A stretch of DNA of 64,000 nt from Streptomyces blattellae (GCF_009709555.1 NZ_WJBG01000161.1:1-64000), one strand, 5' to 3'. Positions 19,207 through 28,159 are shown, counted from the first letter of the stretch. Notes: generated by a model not told the origin, from the letters alone. Translations and numbers: made by a program.

Positions 19207-20181
19207 CTACCCGCCGAACGCTTCAAGAATCCGCTCCGCCGCCAGCGTCGCCGTCAACTCCCCGTCCCGCACCTGCTGTTCGAGGCTGGGCGCAAGGGAA
19301 CGTACCGACGGATCGGCGTGCAGCCGGCCCAGCAGTTCCTCGCGGACCATGCTCCAGGTCCAGTCGACCTGCTGGTCGCGGCGCTTGGCGGTGAGGCGGC
19401 CGGTGGAATCGAGGAGTTCACGGTGTTGTTGCAGGCGCTCCCAGACGACGTCGAGTCCCGTCGCCTCCCGGGCGCTGCAACTCAGCACCGGCGGCGTCCA
19501 CGACGCGTCCTTGCCGTGCATCAGCCGCAGGGCGCCGGACAGTTCACGGGCGGCGGCGCGGGCGTCGCGTTCGTGCGGGCCGTCCGCCTTGTTCACGGCG
19601 ATGACGTCGGCCAGCTCCAGCACACCCTTCTTGATGCCCTGCAACTGGTCACCGGTGCGGGCCAGCGTGAGCAGGAGGAAGGAGTCGACCATGCCCGCCA
19701 CCGCGGTCTCCGACTGGCCGACGCCGACCGTCTCCACGAGCACCACGTCATAGCCCGCCGCCTCCATCACCACCATCGACTCACGCGTGGCCTTGGCGAC
19801 CCCGCCGAGCGTGCCCGCGCTGGGGGAGGGACGGACGAAGGCCGCGGGGTCCACGGCCAGGCGTTCCATCCGCGTCTTGTCGCCGAGGATCGAGCCGCCC
19901 GTACGCGTGGACGACGGGTCCACGGCGAGCACCGCGACCCGGTGACCGAGGGAGGCCAGCATGGTGCCGAACGCGTCGATGAACGTCGACTTCCCCACGC
20001 CGGGCACCCCGCTGATCCCGATCCGCCGGGCCCGGCCGCTGTGCGGGAGCAGCTCGGTCAGCATCTCCTGGGCCAGCGCCCGGTGCGCGGGCCGTGTCGA
20101 CTCGACGAGCGTGATGGCGCGCGCGACGAGTGCCCGCTTCCCGTCGAGCACGCCCTTCACATAGGTGTCGAGATCGATCAC
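19207..20181 (-). CDS. meaB: Methylmalonyl-CoA mutase-associated GTPase MeaB
   Basis: A 324-residue G3E GTPase chaperone that protects and reloads B12-dependent acyl-CoA mutases. The P-loop GVPGVGKST (58-66), VAVLAVDPSSTRTGGS and NKAD guanine-specificity motif are intact. The GTG start overlaps the stop of the mutase large-subunit gene (GTGA), so it is coupled to its client. It could also serve the ethylmalonyl-CoA mutase encoded 25 kb away. Confidence 0.95.
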   Translation of the reverse strand: MIDLDTYVKGVLDGKRALVARAITLVESTRPAHRALAQEMLTELLPHSGRARRIGISGVPGVGKSTFIDAFGTMLASLGHRVAVLAVDPSSTRTGGSILGDKTRMERLAVDPAAFVRPSPSAGTLGGVAKATRESMVVMEAAGYDVVLVETVGVGQSETAVAGMVDSFLLLTLARTGDQLQGIKKGVLELADVIAVNKADGPHERDARAAARELSGALRLMHGKDASWTPPVLSCSAREATGLDVVWERLQQHRELLDSTGRLTAKRRDQQVDWTWSMVREELLGRLHADPSVRSLAPSLEQQVRDGELTATLAAERILEAFGG

Positions 20182-22346
20182 TGCGGGTGCCCGAGGTCGG
20201 CCGACAGCCGCTGTACGAGGTCGTAAGCCGCGTCCGGGATCACCGTCCCGGGCGGGAACACGGCCGTCGCGCCCATCTCCAGCAGGGTCGGCACGTCCTG
20301 CGGCGGGATCACCCCACCGACGACGATCATGATGTCCTCCCGGCCCTCCGCCGCCAGCTCCTCGCGCAGCGCCGGTACGAGGGTGAGGTGCCCGGCGGCC
20401 AGCGACGAGACGCCCACGATGTGCACGTCCGCCTCCACCGCCTGGCGGGCGACCTCGGCCGGGGTCTGGAACAGCGGGCCGACGTCGACGTCGAAGCCGA
20501 GGTCGGCGAAGGCGGTCGCGATCACCTTCTGGCCGCGGTCGTGGCCGTCCTGGCCCATCTTGGCGACCAGGATGCGCGGGCGGCGGCCCTCGCCCTCCTC
20601 GAAGTCGGACACCAGGGCGCGGGTGCGGTCCACGTTCGGGGACTCGCCTGCTTCGTTGCGGTACACGCCGGAGATCGTACGGATCTGGCTCGCGTGCCGC
20701 CCGTACACCTTCTCCAGGGCGTCGGAGATCTCCCCGACGGTCGCCTTCGCGCGGGCCGCGTTCACCGCCAGCTCCAGCAGGTTGCCCGCACCTCCCGCCG
20801 CCCGGGTCAGCGCGTCCAGCGCGTCCCGGCAAGCGACGTCGTCGCGCTCCTCGCGCAGTCGCCGCAGCTTCTCGATCTGCTGGGTGCGCACGGAGGAGTT
20901 GTCGACCTTGAGCACCTCGATCTGCTCGTCGGAATCCACCCGGTACTTGTTCACGCCGATCACCGGCTGCCGTCCGGAGTCGATGCGGGCCTGCGTCCGC
21001 GCCGCCGCCTCCTCCACGCGCAGCTTGGGGATGCCCGCGTCGATGGCCTGCGCCATGCCGCCCGCCTGCTCCACCTCCTGGATGTGCTGCCAGGCGCGGC
21101 GGGCGAGGTCGTACGTCAGCTTCTCGACGTAGGCGCTGCCGCCCCAGGGGTCGATCACCCGGGTCGTGCCGGACTCCTGCTGGATCAGCAGCTGCGTGTT
21201 GCGGGCGATGCGCGCCGAGAAGTCGGTGGGCAGCGCGAGCGCCTCGTCGAGGGCGTTGGTGTGCAGCGACTGGGTGTGGCCCTGGGTGGCCGCCATCGCC
21301 TCGACGCAGGTGCGGGTGACGTTGTTGAACACGTCCTGCGCGGTCAGGGACCAGCCCGAGGTCTGTGAATGAGTGCGCAGGGAAAGGGACTTGGTGTTCT
21401 GCGGGTTGAACTGCCGCACCAGCTTCGCCCACAGCAGCCGCGCCGCCCGCAGCTTGGCGACCTCCATGAAGAAGTTCATGCCGATCGCCCAGAAGAAGGA
21501 GAGCCGCGGCGCGAACGCGTCCACGTCCAGCCCCGCGTCCCGGCCCGCCCGGATGTACTCGACACCGTCGGCGAGCGTGTACGCCAGCTCCAGGTCGGCC
21601 GTCGCGCCGGCCTCCTGGATGTGGTAGCCGGAGATGGAGATCGAGTTGTAGCGGGGCATCCGCTGCGAGGTGAAGGCGAAGATGTCGGAGATGATCCGCA
21701 TCGACGGCTTCGGCGGATAGATGTAGGTGTTGCGGACCATGAACTCCTTGAGGATGTCGTTCTGGATGGTCCCGGCCAGCTTCTCCGGCGGTACGCCCTG
21801 TTCCTCCGCCGCCACGATGTAGAGCGCCAGGATGGGCAGCACGGCGCCGTTCATCGTCATCGACACGGTCATCTCGTCCAGCGGGATGCCGTCGAACAGC
21901 TGCCGCATGTCGTAGATGGAGTCGATGGCCACGCCCGCCATACCGACGTCGCCGGTCACCCGCGGGTGGTCGCTGTCGTAGCCGCGGTGCGTCGGCAGGT
22001 CGAAGGCGACCGACAGGCCCTTCTGCCCGGCGGCGAGGTTGCGCCGGTAGAAGGCGTTGGACTCCTCGGCGGTGGAGAAGCCCGCGTACTGACGGATCGT
22101 CCAGGGCTGGTTGACGTACATCGTCGGGTACGGGCCGCGCAGATACGGCGCCATGCCCGGGTAGGTCTGAAGGAAGTCGAGGCCCTCCAGGTCACGGCCG
22201 GTGTAGAGCGGCTTGACCGCGATGCCCTCCGGGGTCTCCCAGAACGCGCCGTCGCTGCCCGCGGCCTTGCGCCACTCGTCGGCGCCGGCGCCGGCGTCGG
22301 ACCTCGGGTCCCCGAGTTCGATCCCGGTGAAGTCGGGGATTCCCAT
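20178..22346 (-). CDS. mutB: Methylmalonyl-CoA mutase, large (catalytic) subunit
   Basis: A 722-residue adenosylcobalamin enzyme converting (R)-methylmalonyl-CoA to succinyl-CoA. The N-terminal TIM barrel includes GPYPTMYVNQPWTIRQYAGF and SVAFDLPTHRGYDSDHP; the C-terminal B12-binding domain has the GQDGHDRG motif (DxHxxG, cobalt-ligand histidine) and later VVGGVIPPQD. Length is typical. The ATG overlaps the stop of the small subunit (ATGA). Order on the transcript is mutA, mutB, meaB. Confidence 0.96.
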   Translation of the reverse strand: MGIPDFTGIELGDPRSDAGAGADEWRKAAGSDGAFWETPEGIAVKPLYTGRDLEGLDFLQTYPGMAPYLRGPYPTMYVNQPWTIRQYAGFSTAEESNAFYRRNLAAGQKGLSVAFDLPTHRGYDSDHPRVTGDVGMAGVAIDSIYDMRQLFDGIPLDEMTVSMTMNGAVLPILALYIVAAEEQGVPPEKLAGTIQNDILKEFMVRNTYIYPPKPSMRIISDIFAFTSQRMPRYNSISISGYHIQEAGATADLELAYTLADGVEYIRAGRDAGLDVDAFAPRLSFFWAIGMNFFMEVAKLRAARLLWAKLVRQFNPQNTKSLSLRTHSQTSGWSLTAQDVFNNVTRTCVEAMAATQGHTQSLHTNALDEALALPTDFSARIARNTQLLIQQESGTTRVIDPWGGSAYVEKLTYDLARRAWQHIQEVEQAGGMAQAIDAGIPKLRVEEAAARTQARIDSGRQPVIGVNKYRVDSDEQIEVLKVDNSSVRTQQIEKLRRLREERDDVACRDALDALTRAAGGAGNLLELAVNAARAKATVGEISDALEKVYGRHASQIRTISGVYRNEAGESPNVDRTRALVSDFEEGEGRRPRILVAKMGQDGHDRGQKVIATAFADLGFDVDVGPLFQTPAEVARQAVEADVHIVGVSSLAAGHLTLVPALREELAAEGREDIMIVVGGVIPPQDVPTLLEMGATAVFPPGTVIPDAAYDLVQRLSADLGHPQ

Positions 22347-24148
22347 CAGGACACTCCCATGCGGTCGAGGGTGGCGGAGAGTACGGCTACGGCGTCGCAG
22401 CCCGCGAAGACGTACGAGTCGACTCCGGAGTGATGCCCGGGCCTGCCCGCGAGGAACACATGCCGGGCGCCCGCCGTCTTCAGGGTCCGCGCGGTGTCCG
22501 CGGCCTGCTCCTCGTACAGCGTGTCGCTGGAGCAGAGGCACGCCTCGGTGGCGCCGCTCTCCTCGAACGTGCCCTGAGTGACGGGTTCGATGCCGCCCGC
22601 CTGGAAGAGGTTCGCGGCGAAGGTGAGGCGCGCGGTGTGGGCGGCGGCGGGGCCGAGCGCGGCGAGGAAGATCCGCGGCCGGGCGCCGGTCGCGGCGAGG
22701 TAGGTGTCGGAACGGGCACGCAGCGCCTCGTAGGCCTCGTCGCGGAGGACGCGGGGGAGGCCGCCGGACGGCACCCCGGGCGCGGACGCGCGCTCCACCG
22801 GCTTCTCGGCGAGGTGCGGGAACTCGCTGACGCCGGTGATGGGTTCACGCCGCTTGGCCAGCTTCGCCGAGCGCGCCTGCCACGTCTGAGCCAGCCGCTC
22901 GCCGAGCCGGCCCGAGCGCAGCCCGGCCGCCTGGCCGCCGATCTGCTCCAGCCACTGGAAGAACTCCCAGCCCGCGTGGGCGAGTTCATCGGTGAGCCGC
23001 TCCACGTACCAGGAGCCGCCCGCCGGGTCGATCACCCGGGCCAGGTGCGATTCCTCGACGAGGATCGTCGAGGTGTTGCGGGCGATCCGCCGGGCGAACG
23101 CGTCCGGCAGACCGAGCGCGTGGTCGAAGGGCAGCACGGTGACGGAGTCGGCGCCGCCCACCCCGGCGGCCAGCGTGGCGACCGTGGTGCGCAGCATGTT
23201 CACCCACGGGTCGCGGCGCGACATCATCACCGGCGAGGTCACCACGTGCTGCACCTGCCTGCCGGGCCCCCCGCTCACCTCGGCGACCCGCGCCCACAGC
23301 CGTCGCGCCGCGCGCAGCTTGGCGACGGTCAGGAACTGGTCGGCGGTGGCCGCGTAGCGGAACTCCAGTTGGGCGCAGGCCTGTTCGACGCTGAGTCCGG
23401 CCGCGGTCAGCTCCCGGAGGTAGGCGACACCGGTCGCGAGCGAGGCGCCCAGTTCCTGTGCGGCCGAGCCGCCGGCCTCGTGGTACGGCAGCGCGTCCAC
23501 GGTCAGCGCCCGCAGCCCCGGGTACCCCTCGGCGCACCGCCGGGCGAGTCCGGCCGCGGGTGCGAAGTCGAGCTGCCGCCCGGTCCGGGCCTCGTGCCCG
23601 AGCGGGTCGGCGCCGAGGTTGCCGCGCGCCGCGGCACGGGCGACGCCGCGTTCCTCGTACAGCCGCAGCAGCGCGCCTGCCGCCTCCTCGGTGTCCCGGC
23701 CGGCCTCCAGGACGACGGGTGCCAGGTCGAGGTACACGCCTTCGAGCGCTCGGCCGAGCGCCGCGACCGGGAAACCGCCCTCGCCGACGACCAGCCAGAG
23801 GGAGGTGACACCGTTTTCGAGGTCGGCGAGGACGAGGTCACCCGAGGCGGTCGCGTGCCGCTGCCGTACGTCCCAGCCGTCGGCGGTGTTGCCTTCGGGA
23901 CGGCTGCCCCGTACAAAGGGGGAGAAACCGGGGAAACCGGTTTCGGGAACGGTGTCGTGCGCGGTGTACAGGGGCCGGGTGCGCAGCCCGTCCTCCAGCG
24001 CGGTGGCGAGGGCGTCCTCGGCGGCGGCACCCGTGACGTCCCGGCCGGACTTGCGCAGGACGCCCGCCACGAGGCGTTGCCACTGCTCATGGGTCGCGGC
24101 GGGGAACTCGGCGGCCGTCGAGAGCCCGTCATCGGGCAGGACTGTCAT
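22346..24148 (-). CDS. mutA: Methylmalonyl-CoA mutase, small subunit
   Basis: A 600-residue partner of MutB. It keeps the barrel framework (PLYTAHD, FSPFVRG, RDPWVNMLRTT, DPAGGSWYVERLTDELA) and a degenerate C-terminal cobalamin-binding-like domain without the DxHxxG histidine, as expected of the non-catalytic subunit. The ATG at 24148 begins MTVLPDDGL. It follows the cobalt transporter genes after 84 bp on the same strand. Confidence 0.93.
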   Translation of the reverse strand: MTVLPDDGLSTAAEFPAATHEQWQRLVAGVLRKSGRDVTGAAAEDALATALEDGLRTRPLYTAHDTVPETGFPGFSPFVRGSRPEGNTADGWDVRQRHATASGDLVLADLENGVTSLWLVVGEGGFPVAALGRALEGVYLDLAPVVLEAGRDTEEAAGALLRLYEERGVARAAARGNLGADPLGHEARTGRQLDFAPAAGLARRCAEGYPGLRALTVDALPYHEAGGSAAQELGASLATGVAYLRELTAAGLSVEQACAQLEFRYAATADQFLTVAKLRAARRLWARVAEVSGGPGRQVQHVVTSPVMMSRRDPWVNMLRTTVATLAAGVGGADSVTVLPFDHALGLPDAFARRIARNTSTILVEESHLARVIDPAGGSWYVERLTDELAHAGWEFFQWLEQIGGQAAGLRSGRLGERLAQTWQARSAKLAKRREPITGVSEFPHLAEKPVERASAPGVPSGGLPRVLRDEAYEALRARSDTYLAATGARPRIFLAALGPAAAHTARLTFAANLFQAGGIEPVTQGTFEESGATEACLCSSDTLYEEQAADTARTLKTAGARHVFLAGRPGHHSGVDSYVFAGCDAVAVLSATLDRMGVS

Positions 24149-24232
24149 GCTCGGGATGCTAGGCGAGAGCGCTTGAACAGGAGCAGAGCCCCAGGCTGTG
24201 ACCTTGCCCTCTCCGCCCCTGTGACTGGTGCC

Positions 24233-25072
24233 TCACCGCTCGACGGCCACCATCGCGGCCAGCTCGCCGGGGGTACGGGGACCTGCCGCCGTATCGGTCA
24301 ACAGCCCGTGCGCACAGAGTACTTGGGCCGCCGCGACACCCCACGGCAACCGCAGCCCGGCCTGCTGGAGGAGGTCGGTCCGGGCCAGCATCTCGGATGC
24401 GGGACCGGTGCGTACTCCGGACGGGGTGAGCAGCGCCGTGTCGTCGGCCCAGCGCAGGGCGAGGTCCACGTCGTGCGTCGCCATCACCACCGTGGTGCCG
24501 CCCGCCCGCAGGCCGCCGAGGATGGCGAGCAGCCGCTCCTGGCCGTCGGGGTCGAGGCCCGCGGTCGGCTCGTCCAGGATCAGCACCCGGGGCCGCATCG
24601 CGACCGCGCCCGCGATCGCCGTCCGCTTGCGCTGCCCGTAGGAGAGCAGATGCGTGGGCCGGTCGGCCAGGGCGGCGATGTCCAGCGCGGCGAGCGCCTC
24701 GTCGACCCGCGCCCGCACGTCCGGGCCGGGCAGCCCGAGGTTCAGCGGCCCGAAGGACACGTCCTGCGCGACGGACGCGGCGAACAGCTGGTCGTCCGGG
24801 TCCTGCACCACCAGCTGGACGGTGGTCCGCAGCCGGGTCAGGCCTTTCCGGTCGTACGACACGCGCTGCCCGTCGAGCGTCAACTCCCCGGTGTGCGGCC
24901 GCAGCCCGCCGCTGAGCAGCCGCATCAGGGTGGTCTTGCCGGTGCCGTTGCGCCCGAGCAGCGCGAGCGCACGCCCCTCGCACACCTCGAAGTCGAGCCC
25001 GCTGAGTACGGCCGGACCGTCCTCGTAGGCGAACGACGCGCCCCGCAGGGCGACGAGGGCGGCGTCGCTCAT
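24233..25072 (-). CDS. cbiO: Cobalt ECF transporter ATP-binding subunit CbiO
   Basis: A 279-residue ABC ATPase with Walker A GRNGTGKTT (40-48), Q-loop VVQDPDDQLF, signature LSYGQRKR and Walker B VLILDEPTAGLDP, matching the energy-coupling-factor class. It powers Co2+ uptake with CbiM, CbiN and CbiQ. The ATG at 25072 is preferred to the one at 25090 because GGAAGGG precedes it; that ribosome site lies in a 32-bp near-duplicate shared with the cbiQ 3' end. Confidence 0.93.
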   Translation of the reverse strand: MSDAALVALRGASFAYEDGPAVLSGLDFEVCEGRALALLGRNGTGKTTLMRLLSGGLRPHTGELTLDGQRVSYDRKGLTRLRTTVQLVVQDPDDQLFAASVAQDVSFGPLNLGLPGPDVRARVDEALAALDIAALADRPTHLLSYGQRKRTAIAGAVAMRPRVLILDEPTAGLDPDGQERLLAILGGLRAGGTTVVMATHDVDLALRWADDTALLTPSGVRTGPASEMLARTDLLQQAGLRLPWGVAAAQVLCAHGLLTDTAAGPRTPGELAAMVAVER

Positions 25073-25132
25073 GACAGCGGCCCTTCCCATGCGAGGGTGT
25101 TCATGTCAGCGGCCTTTCCAGTACGAGGGTGA
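25069..25132. repeat. Imperfect 32-bp tandem repeat at the cbiQ-cbiO junction
   Basis: Two adjacent 32-bp segments (25069-25100, 25101-25132) match at most positions. One holds the start region and ribosome site of cbiO, the other the stop codon and last codons of cbiQ. The duplication seems to have created the spacer between the genes. Confidence 0.8.
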
Positions 25133-25850
25133 GGGCCGCCAGCGTCGCGAGCAGCGCCGCGCTGGCCGCCGTGAAGCGGACGGAGATGCGGGCCTCGGGC
25201 ACCAGGACGCGCAGGGTGCCGTCGTAACCGCGTCCGGCGAGCCCCGCCTGCAGCCGCGTCGCCCGGTCGAAGGCCCGCACGAACGCGGTGGCGCCGAGCC
25301 CGGCCAGCGAACGCCAGGAGGCGGCCCGTGTGGTGTGCCCGAGCCGCGCGGCCTGCGCCTCCCGGATCCGGCGCATCGAGTCCAGCAGCAGGAAGCTCAT
25401 GCGGTACGTCACCAGCGCGACGTCGACGACCGGCGCGGGCACTCCGGCCTTCACCAGGCGGGGCAGCAGATCGGACATGGGTGTGGTGAACGCGAACAGC
25501 AGCACGCCGAGGGAGGCGGCGGAGGTGCGCAGCAGCAGTTCCCCGGCGCGCACGGGGCCGTCACCAGCCAGGGTCACGAACCCGTCCGGGCCGCCGACCT
25601 GCACCAGCAGGGTGGCCGCGCCGGTCACGCAGAAGCCCAGCGGGACACGGTAGGCACGCCACAGCCTGCGGCCGGGCACGCCCGCCGGGCCCAGCAGCAC
25701 GGCGACCGCGGTCAGCAGCACCAGGGCCGCGCCCGGCCACGGCGGCAGCGAGATCGCCAGGACGGTGAGGCCGAGCCCGAGCACGGCCTTGTCCACGGGG
25801 TGACGGCGGCGCCAGCGACTGCTGTGCGCCGCCGCGTCGATGGGCAGCAC
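25101..25850 (-). CDS. cbiQ: Cobalt ECF transporter transmembrane subunit CbiQ
   Basis: A 249-residue membrane protein with about five to six hydrophobic segments and the cytoplasmic coupling-helix region expected of CbiQ (VDVALVTYRMSFLLLDSM, then RIREAQAARLG, the ECF T-component motif area). It links the metal-binding CbiM/CbiN to the ATPase CbiO. The gene lies 5 bp after cbiN and 28 bp before cbiO. Confidence 0.9.
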   Translation of the reverse strand: MLPIDAAAHSSRWRRRHPVDKAVLGLGLTVLAISLPPWPGAALVLLTAVAVLLGPAGVPGRRLWRAYRVPLGFCVTGAATLLVQVGGPDGFVTLAGDGPVRAGELLLRTSAASLGVLLFAFTTPMSDLLPRLVKAGVPAPVVDVALVTYRMSFLLLDSMRRIREAQAARLGHTTRAASWRSLAGLGATAFVRAFDRATRLQAGLAGRGYDGTLRVLVPEARISVRFTAASAALLATLAALTLVLERPLT

Positions 25851-25855
25851 GGTGG

Positions 25856-26521
25856 TCAGGCCTGCCCGGCGGCGTCGCGCGCGCCTTCGGGCTGGCGCGC
25901 GGCCTTGCCGCGACGTGCGGCGTCGGCGTGGCGTGCGGCGTCGGCGTGGCGTGCGGTCTGTTCGTCGGCCGCGGTCTCGACGTGGCGTGCGGTCTGGCTG
26001 TCGGCCGCGGTGTTCACGTCGTGTGTGGTCCGTTCGTCGGCCGTGGTGTCCGCGTCGCGTGTGGTCTGGCCGTCGGCCGCGGTCTTGGCGTCCGTGTCGC
26101 GTGTGGCCTGTTCGTCGGTCGCGGCTTGCACGTGGCGTGCGGTCTGGTCGTCGGCCGTGGTGTTCACGTCGCGTGCGGTCTGTTCGTCCGCCGTGGCCTC
26201 GGCGCCCTGCCGCTCCAGTGCCCGCTGCTCACCTTGCCGTCGCCCGCGCCGCACACCGAAGTAGTAGGCGAGGGCGCCGGCGCCGAGCGCCGCCTGGAGG
26301 GCGAACAGCCCCGACTCGATCTCGGCGGAGGGCGGTTCGTACAGCGGCGAGAACCAGGGCTCGTAGTCCGGCTCGATCTCGGTGATCGCCGTTTCCGCCT
26401 CAGCGTCGGCGCCGGTGAACGGCTCCTCCTTGTCGTCGCCGAGGCCCAGCGCCAGCGGCAGCACCGCGAGGGCGACGACGGCGAGCACCAGCAGAAGATT
26501 GATCTTCGTGTTCCGCTTCAT
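25856..26521 (-). CDS. cbiN: Cobalt transport protein CbiN with an extra cytoplasmic repeat tail
   Basis: A 221-residue protein. Residues 1-110 are a normal CbiN: TM1 (INLLLVLAVVALAVLPLALG), an extracytoplasmic acidic loop with the YEPWFSPLYEPPSAEIES motif, and TM2 (LFALQAALGAGALAYYFG). CbiN usually ends about there. Here ~105 residues follow, built from seven to eight degenerate 12-13-residue repeats of the form TADEQTARDVNT, rich in Thr, Ala, Asp and Gln, then a basic ending. The ATG overlaps the cbiM stop (ATGA). The core function in cobalt delivery is secure; the tail has no known role. Confidence 0.88.
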   Translation of the reverse strand: MKRNTKINLLLVLAVVALAVLPLALGLGDDKEEPFTGADAEAETAITEIEPDYEPWFSPLYEPPSAEIESGLFALQAALGAGALAYYFGVRRGRRQGEQRALERQGAEATADEQTARDVNTTADDQTARHVQAATDEQATRDTDAKTAADGQTTRDADTTADERTTHDVNTAADSQTARHVETAADEQTARHADAARHADAARRGKAARQPEGARDAAGQA

Positions 26522-27213
26522 CGGGCCACCGCCTCGGTGCTGGCCGCCTTCTTGGCGAACAGCACGCCGAGCCGGGTCAGCTCCCCCTGGCTCGACTGCA
26601 CGAGCAGCCGCATCACCAGCACCGTGAGCAGCCCCTCGCTGACCGCGAGCGGGATCTGCGTCACGGCGAAGATGGACGCGAACTTGCCGAGCGCGCCCAG
26701 GAATCCACTGCTCGGGTCGGGGAAGGCGAGCGCCAGCTGGACGCTGGTGACGCAGTAGGTGGACAGGTCGGCGACGAACGCGGCGAAGAAGACGGCGACC
26801 ATCAGTGGTACGTCGAAGCGCCGCAGGAGCCGGTAGATCCCGTAGCCCGCCCAGGGCCCGACGATCGCCATCGAGAACACATTGGCGCCGAGCGTGGTCA
26901 GGCCGCCGTGGGCGAGGAGCAGCGCCTGGAAGAGCAGGGTGATGGTGCCCAGCACCGCCATCACCGGCGGCCGGAACAGGATGGCGCCCAGGCCGGTGCC
27001 GGTGGGATGGGAGCAACTTCCGGTCACCGACGGCAGTTTGAGGGCCGACAGGACGAACGTGAAGGCTCCGGAGGCGCCGAGGAGCAGGGTGCTCTCCGGG
27101 TGCTCCCTGACTTCACGGGTGAGTGACCGGGCTCCGTGGACGACGAACGGCGCCGACGCGACGCCCCAGGCGACCGCGTGCGCCGGAGGAAGAAAACCCT
27201 CGGCAATGTGCAT
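26518..27213 (-). CDS. cbiM: Cobalt ECF transporter substrate-binding subunit CbiM
   Basis: A 231-residue membrane S-component. The conserved N-terminus MHIAEGFLPPAHA supplies the metal ligands (N-terminal amine, His2 and a histidine downstream, here probably in SCSHPTGTGLG). About six to seven hydrophobic helices follow. It is the first gene of the cbiMNQO operon, about 45 nt downstream of the cobalamin riboswitch. Confidence 0.93.
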   Translation of the reverse strand: MHIAEGFLPPAHAVAWGVASAPFVVHGARSLTREVREHPESTLLLGASGAFTFVLSALKLPSVTGSCSHPTGTGLGAILFRPPVMAVLGTITLLFQALLLAHGGLTTLGANVFSMAIVGPWAGYGIYRLLRRFDVPLMVAVFFAAFVADLSTYCVTSVQLALAFPDPSSGFLGALGKFASIFAVTQIPLAVSEGLLTVLVMRLLVQSSQGELTRLGVLFAKKAASTEAVAR

Positions 27214-27257
27214 GGCTCAGCAGACCCTCTCCAGCACCTCGTGGATGGTTGACGCGC

Positions 27258-27424
27258 CTTGGCCGGTCTCCTGGCTTACGGGTACCACCGCCCGTGCTCC
27301 GCCTTCCCGGGTCCCGAGGGACCCAGTGGCTGCCCGTGAGGGCTGGAGCCGGACTTCCCGATTCACAGTGGCGAGGGCCGCACCGGTATCGCACCGATTT
27401 CCCGTTCACCAAGGCGTGGTGACA
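27258..27424 (-). ncRNA. Cobalamin (adenosylcobalamin-type) riboswitch
   Basis: Read on the minus strand, the leader has the hallmarks of the B12 riboswitch: GGTGAACGGGAAATCGGTG at the 5' end, the GCCACTG core, GGGAAG, and the 3' B12-box AAGCCAGGAGACC with closing GGCC (27271-27261). It lies between a good promoter and cbiM, so cobalt uptake (and perhaps mutA-mutB-meaB by read-through) would be shut off when cobalamin is abundant. Confidence 0.93.
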
Positions 27425-27451
27425 GTAGTGCGCCTGCCGGGGTGGTGACAA
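27422..27451 (-). promoter_or_regulatory. Putative promoter of the riboswitch-cbiMNQO transcript
   Basis: On the minus strand TTGTCA (27451-27446) and TACTGT (27427-27422) are 18 bp apart, fitting the vegetative promoter pattern. Transcription would start a few bases before the first riboswitch stem. Confidence 0.55.
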
Positions 27452-27519
27452 GCCGTGCACGAGGGCGCGCAGTGTCGCCGCGGAGCGGGTGGAGCGAGGA
27501 AAAGGAACCCCGAGGGGAT

Positions 27520-27837
27520 GTCGTTGAACTCGAATTCATGGTCGCCGACGAGGAGTCCGCGCGCACCAACGCCGTCCTCGGCGGCCAGGTCGAGTACGCC
27601 CACGAACTCAACCCCACCACCGGCCGCGCGCACGAGGACAGCGGGCAGATCGAGATCGTCCGGCTCCGCAACAGTGCCATGCAGGGCTTCGCGATGAAGA
27701 CCGACCGTGCGCCCTTCGACGACAAACGGGTCCGGCAGGCGTTCTTCCTCATCGCCGACCGGCAGGAACTCGTCGACGGCGCGCTGTCCGGCGCGGGCGA
27801 GATCGGCAACAACCTGTTCGGCAAGGGCTACGGCTGA
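27520..27837 (+). pseudogene. Internal fragment of a peptide/nickel-type ABC substrate-binding protein
   Basis: A frame without its own start encodes about 105 residues typical of SBP family 5: SARTNAVLGGQVEYAHELNP, RLRNSAMQGFAMKTD, APFDDKRVRQAFFLIADRQE and GEIGNNLFGKGYG. Signal peptide and both termini are missing; the frame stops abruptly after the FGKGYG motif. It is a decayed remnant. Confidence 0.75.
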
Positions 27838-27895
27838 TCCTGCTGGTGGCGTCGGTGTTCACGTCGGGCGCCGCCGGGCTGGCGCTGCTGGTCGC

Positions 27896-28159
27896 ACTGG
27901 TCTGCGACGAGATCACCTCGGGCCTGGACACGGTCACCCGGCGCGGCATCCTCGACGTCCTCGAAGGCCTCCTGCGTGACCGCGACGACCTCTCCTTCGT
28001 CCTGATCACCCACGACCTGGACACCGCACGGCCGTACTGGACGCGGGAGAGCTGGTCGAGCAGGGTCCGGCGGACCGGATCCTGACCGCGCCGGAGCATC
28101 CGTTCACCGTGTCGCTGATGGAGACGACGGCACGACTGGAGGCGGGAACGGGGCATTGA
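27896..28159 (+). pseudogene. C-terminal fragment of a Dpp/Nik-type ABC ATPase, frameshifted
   Basis: The first part encodes VCDEITSGLDTVTRRGILDV and SFVLITHDLDTA, i.e. Walker B through the switch histidine of an oligopeptide/nickel ABC ATPase. After about 28030 the family sequence continues in another frame (GELVEQGPADRILTAPEHPF, TVSLMETTARLEAGTGH) to a TGA at 28157-28159. Walker A is missing. Between this and the binding-protein fragment, about 27838-27895 encodes a hydrophobic LILLVASVFTSGAAGLAL, perhaps from a lost permease or MFS gene. Confidence 0.72.

Noticed and set aside
25928..26758. Long plus-strand frame rich in CGLFVGRG-like repeats
   Set aside because: It is the complement of the CbiN tail repeats and cbiM; CbiN and CbiM have clear family motifs, ribosome sites and start-stop overlaps on the minus strand.
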